From Deltaproteobacteria bacterium (lineage in GTDB: Bacteria > Desulfobacterota > Desulfobulbia > Desulfobulbales > VMSU01): 5,365 nucleotides of DNA. Shown in pieces: positions 1 through 5,223 of the stretch. The notes under the pieces are model-generated. The model searched no databases and was not told the origin of the DNA. It saw only the letters and a list, made by a program, of their open reading frames with translations. Numbering within the stretch: the first letter of the stretch is position 1; every line of letters starts with the position of its first letter. Position numbers and translations under genes: made by a program. The stretch spans positions 1 through 5,365 of the forward strand of contig JAJYJA010000162.1 of the NCBI GenBank assembly GCA_021789795.1, read 5' to 3'.

Positions 1-339
1 GAGCGCCACCCGCACCAGGGCCTCGTCCATCGGCACCAGGGCGACCCCGTAGCGCCTGACCGGGGGCCGGTCGCCCAGGGCCTGTTTTAGGGCCTGGCCC
101 AGGCAGATGCCCAGGTCTTCCACCGTATGGTGGCCATCGACCTCGATATCACCCTGGGCGGTCACCTGGAGGTCGAAGAAGCCATGCACCGCCAGGAGGC
201 TTAGCATGTGATCCATGAACGGCACCCCGGTGCGGATCTCGGTCTGTCCGGAACCGTCGAGGACAAGGCTTACGCGGATGTCGGTCTCCTTGGTCTGGCG
301 GTGGATCTCACCCGTCCTTGTCGGACACGCTTGACTCAT
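1..339 (-). CDS. hisB: Imidazoleglycerol-phosphate dehydratase, N-terminal 113 codons (gene runs off the left edge)
   Basis: HisB dehydrates D-erythro-imidazole-glycerol phosphate to imidazole-acetol phosphate in histidine synthesis; it is a cytoplasmic, Mn-dependent oligomer. The visible 113 residues show the family pattern: a TKET stretch near residues 16-19, then TGVPFMDHML (38-46) with the metal-binding Asp43/His44, a conserved His52, HHTVED (70-75) with further metal ligands, an LG-QAL-ALGD segment, and PMDEAL (103-108). The family is usually about 195-200 residues, so roughly the C-terminal 40% lies outside the window. The ATG at 339-337 has a good Shine-Dalgarno AGGGGAG (352-346) six bases upstream. 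It looks like the short monofunctional type, since no HAD phosphatase domain precedes it. It is transcribed away from the tRNA-rplM block. The identification is secure from the motifs; the downstream his neighbours are not visible. Confidence 0.96.
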   Translation of the reverse strand, partial: MSQACPTRTGEIHRQTKETDIRVSLVLDGSGQTEIRTGVPFMDHMLSLLAVHGFFDLQVTAQGDIEVDGHHTVEDLGICLGQALKQALGDRPPVRRYGVALVPMDEALVRVAL

Positions 340-387
340 GATTGACTCCCCTGGCAGTGGTTGACGATCATCCCGATTTTCAAGCTA

Positions 388-417
388 CTTATACCCAAGT
401 CCGGGGAAAATAAGCAA
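388..417 (-). promoter_or_regulatory. Candidate promoter for hisB
   Basis: On the minus strand, TTGCTT (417-412) and TATAAG (393-388) are separated by 18 bases. The -10 box is good (5 of 6 to consensus) and the -35 box is weak (3 of 6). A start near base 381 would give a leader of about 40 bases before the hisB ATG. I see no run of His codons or leader peptide that would suggest his-type attenuation. This is inferred from hexamer matches only. Confidence 0.4.
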
Positions 418-441
418 CCTCATTTCGTGGTGGCGGCCCGC

Positions 442-482
442 AAAAACGCCGGTTCCCCGTCGGAGGGAATCCCGGCCCGGCG
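442..482 (-). terminator. GC-rich hairpin with flanking A/T runs, terminator-like on the minus strand
   Basis: CGCCGG (447-452) pairs with CCGGCG (477-482), and TTCCC (453-457) pairs with GGGAA (465-469), around a 7-base loop (458-464). A 7-base bulge (470-476) interrupts one arm. Read on the minus strand, the stem runs directly into five U residues (446-442), as in an intrinsic terminator. Read on the plus strand, a T6 run (488-493) follows five bases after the stem, so it may act both ways. No gene obviously ends here. It sits between the hisB promoter and the tRNA promoter, so insulation of the two divergent units is a plausible role. Confidence 0.45.
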
Positions 483-494
483 GGTGATTTTTTG

Positions 495-523
495 TTGACA
501 AGGCAGGTGGCTGCGGTTATATA
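495..523 (+). promoter_or_regulatory. Strong sigma70-like promoter for tRNA-Gly
   Basis: A perfect -35 TTGACA (495-500) and a -10 TATATA (518-523) are 17 bases apart, the optimal spacing. The predicted start near base 530 lies about 40 bases upstream of the mature tRNA end. I see no GC-rich discriminator beyond GCTCTCG. The near-consensus sequence fits a highly expressed stable RNA gene. Confidence 0.85.
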
Positions 524-527
524 GCTC

Positions 528-548
528 TCGTTTTCGCAATGAAAACGA
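528..548 (+). repeat. Perfect 8-bp inverted repeat in the tRNA-Gly leader
   Basis: TCGTTTTC (528-535) and GAAAACGA (541-548) are perfect complements around the 5-base loop GCAAT. The repeat begins at or just before the predicted transcription start. It could therefore fold at the extreme 5' end of the precursor tRNA, or serve as a DNA operator at the start site. It is not a terminator, because no T run follows it. The structure is seen directly; the role is unknown. Confidence 0.6.
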
Positions 549-569
549 AGGATCAGCAACGCCAAAATC

Positions 570-644
<75 letters not shown>

Positions 645-651
645 GCGTTTG

Positions 652-684
652 AAAGGCTCGGAAATCAATTTCGGGCCTTTTTTT
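652..684 (+). terminator. Intrinsic terminator of tRNA-Gly
   Basis: AAAGGCTC (652-659) pairs with GGGCCTTT (673-680, one G-T pair). An inner GAAA/TTTC stem (661-664 with 669-672) holds a four-base loop, with G660 bulged. The T run 678-684 closes it. It begins seven bases after the tRNA CCA end and separates the tRNA from the rplM promoter. Confidence 0.88.
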
Positions 685-686
685 CA

Positions 687-715
687 TTGAACAAACCGCC
701 GGGGCAGGTTATAAG
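687..715 (+). promoter_or_regulatory. Probable promoter of the rplM-rpsI operon
   Basis: TTGAAC (687-692) and TATAAG (710-715) are separated by 17 bases and start directly after the tRNA terminator. The predicted start near 722 leaves a leader of about 50 bases before the rplM ATG. The -10 box coincides with the centre of an inverted repeat (704-721). Confidence 0.7.
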
Positions 716-721
716 ACCTGC
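704..721 (+). repeat. Inverted repeat centred on the rplM -10 box (possible operator)
   Basis: GCAGGT (704-709) and ACCTGC (716-721) are perfect 6-bp complements flanking TATAAG (710-715). The symmetry is centred exactly on the predicted -10 hexamer and ends at about the transcription start. A dimeric regulator bound here would block RNA polymerase. The symmetry is seen in the sequence; operator function is inference, and chance is possible for a 6+6 repeat. Confidence 0.5.
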
Positions 722-742
722 TTTAAGGTTTACGTTTGTGGT

Positions 743-756
743 TTGATACGCATCAA
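743..756 (+). promoter_or_regulatory. Small hairpin in the rplM leader
   Basis: TTGAT (743-747) and ATCAA (752-756) form a five-pair stem around the tetraloop ACGC, five bases before the Shine-Dalgarno AGAGG (762-766). In Escherichia coli and other bacteria the L13-S9 operon is feedback-regulated through its leader by L13, so this element is a candidate binding site. The stem is short and AT-rich, and it does not match any leader motif I can recall in detail. Confidence 0.35.
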
Positions 757-772
757 TAAAAAGAGGTTGACA

Positions 773-1201
773 ATGAAGACCTATCTGACTCCGGTCAAGG
801 AGATCGACCGGAAATGGTACCTGGTGGACGCCACCGACAAGGTGCTGGGCCGCCTGGCCTCGGAGATCGCCACCATCCTGCGCGGCAAGAACAAGCCCAC
901 TTACTCCACCTTTATCGACAACGGTGACTTCATCGTGGTGGTCAACGCCGAGAAGGTTAAGCTGACCGGCAAGAAGATGCAGGAGAAAAAGTATTATCGG
1001 CACAGCTCCTACATGGGGGGCTTGAGCGAGTGCACCGCCGCCGAGCTGTTGGCCAAGAAGCCCACCGACATGATTGCGTTTGCCGTGCAGGGGATGCTGC
1101 CGAAGAATCCTTTGGGCCGTCAGCAGTTGAAGAAGTTGAAGGTCTATGCCGGCGCGGAGCATCCCCATGTCGCCCAGCAGCCGGAAAAAATTGACTTATA
1201 A
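773..1201 (+). CDS. rplM: 50S ribosomal protein L13
   Basis: L13 is an early-assembling protein of the large ribosomal subunit that binds 23S rRNA. The 142 residues equal the E. coli length. Family blocks are intact: WYLVDATDKVLGRLAS (15-30), LRGK (36-39), the GDFIVVVNAEKV-LTGKK core (51-68), YYRHSSYMGGL (74-84), and the C-terminal signature AVQGMLPKNPLGRQQLKKLKV (104-124) followed by YAG-EHPH-AQQP. The ATG at 773 was chosen over an in-frame TTG at 743 because it gives the standard N-terminus and has AGAGG (762-766) six bases upstream. First gene of the operon with rpsI, 20 bases before the rpsI start. A promoter (687-715) and two leader inverted repeats precede it. Codon use matches the neighbours and nothing suggests transfer. 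Confidence 0.98.
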   Translation: MKTYLTPVKEIDRKWYLVDATDKVLGRLASEIATILRGKNKPTYSTFIDNGDFIVVVNAEKVKLTGKKMQEKKYYRHSSYMGGLSECTAAELLAKKPTDMIAFAVQGMLPKNPLGRQQLKKLKVYAGAEHPHVAQQPEKIDL

Positions 1202-1221
1202 GCCGATGAGGGAGAAGATCG

Positions 1222-1617
1222 ATGGCTGAGCAGAATTTTTACGCGACAGGTAAGAGAAAGACGGCGGTGGCCAGGGTATGGCTGACCCCGGGTTCAGGCG
1301 AGGTGGTGGTCAACAGGCTGAGTCTGGCCGAATACTTCGGCAACCTGGGCGACACCGCCCAGAAGGTCGAGACCCCCTTCCGCCTTACCGACACCCTGGA
1401 GCGCTACAACGTCATGGCCACCCTGAAGGGGGGCGGCAAGTCCTCCCAGGCAGACGCCCTGCGGCACGGCATCTCCAAGGCCCTGCTGGAGGTCGATCCC
1501 GAGTTCCGGCTGAGCCTGAAGCGGGCCGGGCTCCTGACCCGGGACTCCAGGGTCAAGGAGCGGAAGAAGTACGGCAAGAAGGGCGCCCGGGCGAGCTTCC
1601 AGTTCTCCAAGCGTTAA
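1222..1617 (+). CDS. rpsI: 30S ribosomal protein S9
   Basis: S9 sits in the head of the small ribosomal subunit, and its C-terminal tail reaches the anticodon loop of P-site tRNA. The 131 residues match the family length (E. coli 130). Visible blocks are YATGKRKTAVARVW (7-20), PGSGEVVVN (23-31), YFG (38-40), KGGGKSSQADALRHGISKALLE (69-90), the RAGLLTRDSR-KERKKYG stretch (101-118), and the invariant SKR tail (129-131). Two departures from the commonest pattern: GGGKSSQ where GGGxSGQ is usual, and ARASFQF where ARARFQF or ARRRPQF is usual. Both are mild and probably lineage-specific. The start has GAGGGAG (1208-1214) seven bases upstream. It is cotranscribed with rplM, as in most bacteria, and is followed by a strong terminator. 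Confidence 0.98.
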   Translation: MAEQNFYATGKRKTAVARVWLTPGSGEVVVNRLSLAEYFGNLGDTAQKVETPFRLTDTLERYNVMATLKGGGKSSQADALRHGISKALLEVDPEFRLSLKRAGLLTRDSRVKERKKYGKKGARASFQFSKR

Positions 1618-1640
1618 GCAATTTTTTTCGGTGGGACTTC

Positions 1641-1673
1641 AGAAGGGAAGGGCGGTGGCTCTTCCCTTTTTTT
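1641..1673 (+). terminator. Intrinsic terminator of the rplM-rpsI operon
   Basis: AAGGGAAG (1643-1650) pairs perfectly with CTTCCCTT (1661-1668), with further pairs G1651-T1660 and G1652-C1659 inside. A seven-base T run (1667-1673) follows. It starts 23 bases after the rpsI stop. A separate T7 run (1622-1628) just after the stop has no stem before it and is not counted. Confidence 0.92.
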
Positions 1674-1723
1674 ATGCGGGTCGCCGGGACTTGGCCGGTG
1701 GCATTCAAGCTGGAGGTTGAGGG

Positions 1724-2761
1724 ATGATTAGAGTCGGTATCGTGGGGGCCTCGGGATACACCGGGGTGGAGTTGGCCCGGCTGCTGTGCCGTCACCCGGA
1801 GGTGGAGCTCACCGTCGCCACCTCTCGGCAGTACGCCGGCAAGCCCTTGGCGGAGGTCTATCCCAGCCTGCGGGGGTTGACTGGGGTGATCTGCGAGGAG
1901 GCCAGCGGCAGGGAGCTGGCCGAGCGGGCGGAGGTCTTCTTCACCGCCGTGCCCCATCAGACCGCCATGGCCATCGTCCCCGGCCTGCTTGAGGCGGGCA
2001 AGAAGGTCATCGATTTAAGCGCCGATTTCCGCATCCACGACCCGGCGGTTTACGAGGCCTGGTATCAGCCGCATACCGCTCAGGAATACCTGCGGGAGGC
2101 GGTGTACGGGCTGCCGGAGCTGCATCGGGAGGCGATTCGCTCCGCCCGGCTGGTCGCCAACCCCGGCTGCTATCCCACCAGCGCCATCCTGGGTCTGGCC
2201 CCGTTGCTGGCGGAGGGCCTGATTGCGGCAGAGGGCCTGATTATCGACTCCAAATCCGGGGTTTCGGGGGCGGGGCGGGCCGCCCAGGTGGGCTCCTTGT
2301 ACTGCGAGGTGCACGACGGGTTCAAGGCCTACAAGGTGGGCGAACACCGACACACCCCGGAGATCGAGCAGGAGCTTGGCCTTCTGGCCGGGCGGCCGGT
2401 GCTGGTCTCCTTCACCCCCCACCTGACCCCCATGTCGCGGGGGATCTTGAGCACCATCTACGCCCAGTTGGCCCCGGGGGTGACGGCGGAGCAGGTGCGG
2501 GCCGCCTACCAGGGCCGCTACGAGCGTGAGCCCTTCGTGCGGCTCTGTCCCGCCGGGAACTACCCCGCCACCCAGCATATCCGGGGGTCGAACTTCTGCG
2601 ACCTGGGCTTCAAGGTCGAGGCGCGCACCGGGCGGATCGTCGTCCTCGCCGCCATCGACAACCTGGTCAAGGGCGCCGCCGGCCAGGCGGTGCAGAACCT
2701 AAACCTCCTCTGCGGCCTGCCCGAGACCCGTGGTCTCCTCGTCGTTCCCTTGTTCCCTTAA
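1724..2761 (+). CDS. argC: N-acetyl-gamma-glutamyl-phosphate reductase
   Basis: ArgC reduces N-acetyl-glutamyl 5-phosphate to the semialdehyde with NADPH, the third step of arginine synthesis, in the cytoplasm. The 345 residues are the usual length. The Rossmann motif GASGYTG (8-14) binds NADPH. DLSADFR (97-103) and YGLPELHR (128-135) follow. Catalytic Cys149 lies in NPGCYPT (146-152), then SGVSGAGR (178-185), and GEHRHTPEIEQ (206-216) carries the conserved catalytic-site histidines. The SF-PHL-PM-RGI block (229-241) and C-terminal DNLVKGAAGQAVQN-N (312-326) close the family pattern. The start has GGAGG (1712-1716) seven bases upstream. No clear promoter lies between the rpsI terminator and the ATG, so transcription may come from read-through or a weak site I did not resolve. 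truA begins 28 bases downstream, suggesting cotranscription. Confidence 0.98.
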   Translation: MIRVGIVGASGYTGVELARLLCRHPEVELTVATSRQYAGKPLAEVYPSLRGLTGVICEEASGRELAERAEVFFTAVPHQTAMAIVPGLLEAGKKVIDLSADFRIHDPAVYEAWYQPHTAQEYLREAVYGLPELHREAIRSARLVANPGCYPTSAILGLAPLLAEGLIAAEGLIIDSKSGVSGAGRAAQVGSLYCEVHDGFKAYKVGEHRHTPEIEQELGLLAGRPVLVSFTPHLTPMSRGILSTIYAQLAPGVTAEQVRAAYQGRYEREPFVRLCPAGNYPATQHIRGSNFCDLGFKVEARTGRIVVLAAIDNLVKGAAGQAVQNLNLLCGLPETRGLLVVPLFP

Positions 2762-2789
2762 CTCCCCGGCCTTGAGCTTAAAGGGCTTG

Positions 2790-3560
2790 ATGCGCAACAT
2801 CAAGCTGCTCATCGCCTACGACGGCACGGCTTATGCCGGCTGGCAGCGTCAGGCGGCCCTGCCTACCGTGCAGGGGACGGTCGAGGCGGCCATCTCCCGG
2901 CAGACCAAGGCCCCGGTCACCCTGTACGGGGCCGGGCGCACCGACGCCGGGGTGCACGCCCTGGGGATGACCGCCAACTTCCATACCCCGTCCGCCATCC
3001 CCTGCCTGGGATTCACGCGGGGGTTAAACAGCCTGCTGCCCGCCGATATCCGTATCCTGGCGGCGGCGGAGGTTGCCCCCTCGTTCAACGCCCGTTTTGA
3101 CGCCATAAGCAAGATCTACGCCTACCACGGCCTGACCGGCCCGGTGCCCTTGCCGCACCAGCGGCTCTATCACGCCCAGGTGCCAGGGCCGCTTGACCTG
3201 GCGGCGATGGCCGCCGCCCTGCGGTTGCTGGAGGGCGAGCATGATTTCGCGAGCTTCGAGGCGGCGGGCTCTCGGACGCCGGACTTGGGGCACGGGCGGG
3301 GCTCGGTGCGCCGGATCATCTCCGCCGGCCTTGCGCCCACCGAGGGCGGGTTCGTCATCCGCCTGCACGGCGACGGCTTCTTAAGGCACATGGTGCGCAA
3401 TATCGTGGGCACGGTGCTCGAGGTAGGGCGGGGCCGGCGGGACCTGGCCGATTTCAACGCCACCCTGCTGGCCAAGGACCGGAGCCGGGCCGGGGCCACC
3501 GCCCCGGCGTGCGGGTTGTTTTTGGAGGAGGTCAGGTACCTAAGGGGCGACGATTTGTAA
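2790..3560 (+). CDS. truA: tRNA pseudouridine(38-40) synthase
   Basis: TruA isomerises uridines 38-40 in the anticodon arm of many tRNAs. The 256 residues are close to the E. coli 270. Evidence: YDGTAYAGWQRQ (10-21), the catalytic block GAGRTDAGVHA (47-57) with nucleophile Asp52, FNARFDA-SK-Y-Y (99-112) with the conserved active-site tyrosine region, GEHDFASF (149-156), HGDGFLRHMVRNIVG (193-207), and APACGLFLEEVRY (238-250). The ATG at 2790 gives the normal N-terminus (MRNIKLLIAYDG) and has AAAGGG (2780-2785), though only four bases away. A GTG at 2730 would add 20 unconserved residues and overlap argC by 32 bases, so it is less likely. The in-frame TTG at 2787 directly before the ATG cannot be excluded. 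Probably cotranscribed with argC. Confidence 0.97.
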   Translation: MRNIKLLIAYDGTAYAGWQRQAALPTVQGTVEAAISRQTKAPVTLYGAGRTDAGVHALGMTANFHTPSAIPCLGFTRGLNSLLPADIRILAAAEVAPSFNARFDAISKIYAYHGLTGPVPLPHQRLYHAQVPGPLDLAAMAAALRLLEGEHDFASFEAAGSRTPDLGHGRGSVRRIISAGLAPTEGGFVIRLHGDGFLRHMVRNIVGTVLEVGRGRRDLADFNATLLAKDRSRAGATAPACGLFLEEVRYLRGDDL

Positions 3561-3584
3561 TTGTGTTCTGGCCGGGATTAGATT
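3555..3584 (+). promoter_or_regulatory. Weak candidate promoter for the aminotransferase
   Basis: TTGTAA (3555-3560, overlapping the truA stop) and TAGATT (3579-3584) are 18 bases apart, each matching consensus at 4 of 6 positions. The stretch 3577-3590 is AT-rich against a GC-rich background, which makes a promoter here plausible. Cotranscription from argC-truA is equally possible, as I see no terminator after truA. Confidence 0.25.
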
Positions 3585-3631
3585 ATTTTTCCGGGTCGAA
3601 ATCAGAAAGAAGCTTAGTCCCCCCTCGGTTA

Positions 3632-3646
3632 CCTTGCAGCAAGGAG
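3632..3646 (+). promoter_or_regulatory. Hairpin enclosing the aminotransferase ribosome binding site
   Basis: CCTTG (3632-3636) pairs perfectly with CAAGG (3640-3644) around the three-base loop CAG. The Shine-Dalgarno AAGGAG occupies 3641-3646, five bases before the ATG at 3652, so four of its six bases lie in the stem. In RNA this would partly hide the ribosome binding site. The structure is read directly; regulatory use is inference, and a 5-bp stem is only modestly stable. Confidence 0.45.
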
Positions 3647-3651
3647 ACAAA

Positions 3652-4857
3652 ATGAGTCATCAAGTCGCGATTGCCCAGCGGATGCAGCAGATCAAACCCT
3701 CGCCCACCCTGGCGGTGAACGCCAAGGCCAAGGCGCTCAAGGCCGCAGGCGCCGATATCTTGAATTTTAGCGTCGGCGAGCCGGACTTCGATACCCCGGC
3801 CCACGTCCGGCAGGCGGCCAAGGAGGCCATCGACCAGGGGTTTACCCGCTACACGGCGGTGCCCGGCATCCCCGAGCTGCGGGAGGCCATCTGTCAGCGG
3901 TTGCGGAGCGACCACGGCTGGCGCTACGAGCCCGACCAGATCCAGGTCTGCTGCGGCGGCAAGCACGGGCTCTACAACATGGCCCAGGCCCTGTTCGGGC
4001 CCGGCGACGAGGTGATCGTGCCCACCCCCTACTGGGTCTCCTATCCCCCGATCGTCGAGCTGGCCGGGGCTACCCCGGTATATCTGCAACTTCGGGAGGA
4101 GAGCGGCTTCGACATCGAGGCCCAGGCGCTGGCCCAGTGCGTCTCGCCCCGCACCAGGGGCATTATCGTCAACAGCCCCTCCAACCCCACCGGGGCCATC
4201 TTCTCTGAGTCGGGTCTGCGCCTGGTTGCCGAATACGCCCGGAAACAGGGTTGGGTGGTGATCTCAGACGACATCTACGACACCATCGTCTATCAGGAGG
4301 GCGTTTTGCCCCATATCCTGCGGGTGGCGCCCGACTTGCAGGATCAGACCATCGTCTTAAACGGGGTGAGTAAGTCGTTTGCCATGACCGGCTGGCGGAT
4401 CGGCTACTGCGCCGGGCCCAAGCCGGTCATCGCCGCCATGAACAAGATCCAGAGCCAGAGCACCTCCAACCCCTGCTCCATCTCCCAGAAGGCCGCCCTG
4501 GCCGCAGTCAGCGGGCCGCAGGACTTCCCGGTGATGATGAAGGAGTCGTTCGCCAAGCGGCTGGAGGTCATCCTGGCCCACCTGCGCGACCTGCCGGGGG
4601 TAAGTTGCGTCCGGCCCCAGGGGGCCTTCTACGTCTTTCCCAATGTCAGCGCCTACTTCGGCAAGCGGCTGGGCGACAAGACGATCGCGGGCTCCGTTGA
4701 CCTGGCCGACTACCTGTTGGACGAGGCCCTCATTGCCTCGGTGCCGGGCGCGGCCTTCGGCGCCGACGACTTCATCCGCTTCTCCTTCGCCACCTCGCTG
4801 GAGATCATCAATCAGGGGATGGGCCGCTTGAAGACGGCCTTGGCAAAACTCGCCTGA
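3652..4857 (+). CDS. Aspartate aminotransferase, class I subgroup Ib (possibly also prephenate aminotransferase)
   Basis: A PLP-dependent fold-type I aminotransferase, most likely exchanging amino groups between aspartate and 2-oxoglutarate in the cytoplasm. The 401 residues match the family. Motifs in order: KPSPT (15-19), VGEPDFDTP (41-49), YTAVPGIPELREAI (67-80), GGKHGLYN (102-109) with substrate-contact Lys104, PYWVSYP (126-132), NSPSNPTG (174-181) with cofactor Asn178, SDDIYD (205-210) with Asp206 and Tyr209, the PLP Schiff-base Lys241 in SKSFAMTGWRIGY (240-252), and IRFSFATS (375-382) with the alpha-carboxylate Arg376. The ATG at 3652 follows AAGGAG (3641-3646); an in-frame TTG at 3634 lacks a site. 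SDDIYD (usually SDEIYE) and GGKH (usually GGKQ or GAKQ) are conservative variants. The C-terminal SAYFGK-insert-DLADYLL resembles the plant and bacterial enzymes that also use prephenate. Names such as aspC, aatA or aspB are used inconsistently, so I give no symbol. Confidence 0.93.
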   Translation: MSHQVAIAQRMQQIKPSPTLAVNAKAKALKAAGADILNFSVGEPDFDTPAHVRQAAKEAIDQGFTRYTAVPGIPELREAICQRLRSDHGWRYEPDQIQVCCGGKHGLYNMAQALFGPGDEVIVPTPYWVSYPPIVELAGATPVYLQLREESGFDIEAQALAQCVSPRTRGIIVNSPSNPTGAIFSESGLRLVAEYARKQGWVVISDDIYDTIVYQEGVLPHILRVAPDLQDQTIVLNGVSKSFAMTGWRIGYCAGPKPVIAAMNKIQSQSTSNPCSISQKAALAAVSGPQDFPVMMKESFAKRLEVILAHLRDLPGVSCVRPQGAFYVFPNVSAYFGKRLGDKTIAGSVDLADYLLDEALIASVPGAAFGADDFIRFSFATSLEIINQGMGRLKTALAKLA

Positions 4858-4861
4858 CTCG

Positions 4862-5059
4862 CTACGGCAGCCGGCTGGCGTTGGCGGCCGGGGCGCAGAG
4901 GGCCCAGGTCCAGGAGTCGATCTCCTTCTCTCGGGACAGGGCCCGCTGGCCGCTCTCCGAGAAGCACTGATACACCCACTTCTGTTGATCGTTTTCAAAG
5001 ATCTTGATCAGTCCCAGCTTCGGGTGCTGATACCAGCCGGCAATCATTTTTCCTTCCAT
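4862..5059 (-). CDS. Small hypothetical protein, 65 residues
   Basis: I do not recognise this protein. It has an AAGGA Shine-Dalgarno (5070-5066) six bases before the ATG (5059-5057). Codons look like those of its neighbours (CTG, GCC, GGC, ATC, CAG favoured), so it is probably real rather than a chance frame. A second ATG at codon 5, preceded by GGAAGG, could also start it. The product is soluble-looking, with no signal peptide or membrane segment. It is rich in aromatics in the first 50 residues (GWYQHP at 8-13, IKIFE at 18-22, WVYQCF at 28-33, SWTW at 49-52) and has two cysteines (32, 55). The aromatic, alternating pattern suggests a small beta-rich fold; that is a guess. It converges on the aminotransferase gene with only four bases between stops. 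Confidence 0.55.
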   Translation of the reverse strand: MEGKMIAGWYQHPKLGLIKIFENDQQKWVYQCFSESGQRALSREKEIDSWTWALCAPAANASRLP

Positions 5060-5163
5060 GCGCTTTCCTTATGGGGCGGGATGGGTTGGGTTGATCGCTC
5101 TGTCCGAGACTAGCCTCTCTGAGCGGGTTGCTTGCGATTTTACCACGCTTCGTGCTGCCTCTC

Positions 5164-5181
5164 CCTGCCGGGTCGGGCAGG
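5164..5181. repeat. Short GC-rich inverted repeat in the intergenic gap
   Basis: CCTGCC (5164-5169) and GGCAGG (5176-5181) are perfect complements around the loop GGGTCG. It lies between the end of the right-edge gene (5224) and the start of the small minus-strand ORF (5059). No T run follows on either strand, so it is not a standard intrinsic terminator. The rest of 5060-5223 shows no clear promoter: a minus-strand TAAAAT sits near 5140 without a convincing -35. Confidence 0.35.
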
Positions 5182-5223
5182 CCAGGGCCGTGATCTCTGA
5201 CCTTGACTCCCCAAAAACCCTGA

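Noticed and set aside
743..772. TTG start extending rplM by 10 residues
   Set aside because: The ATG at 773 matches the L13 N-terminus and family length and has a proper Shine-Dalgarno; the extension would lie in the leader hairpin.
665..1168. Minus-strand 167-codon open frame opposite rplM
   Set aside because: It is a shadow of a certain ribosomal protein gene in GC-rich DNA, with a low-complexity Leu/Gly/His/Gln-rich translation and no recognisable domain.
2015..2578. Minus-strand 187-codon open frame opposite argC
   Set aside because: Antisense shadow caused by high GC; argC is unambiguous on the plus strand.
2730..2789. GTG start extending truA by 20 residues into argC
   Set aside because: The added residues (Ser/Pro/Leu-rich) have no family counterpart, while the ATG at 2790 gives the normal TruA N-terminus with a nearby AAAGGG.
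4357..4998. Minus-strand 213-codon open frame opposite the aminotransferase 3' end and overlapping the small ORF
   Set aside because: Arg/Gly/Pro-rich shadow translation. The other long antisense frame over this gene (3583-4089) was rejected for the same reason.
5005..5053. Possible plus-strand terminator for the aminotransferase (GCTG/CAGC stem then T5)
   Set aside because: The stem is only four pairs and is separated from the T run by about ten bases; it lies inside the small minus-strand ORF.
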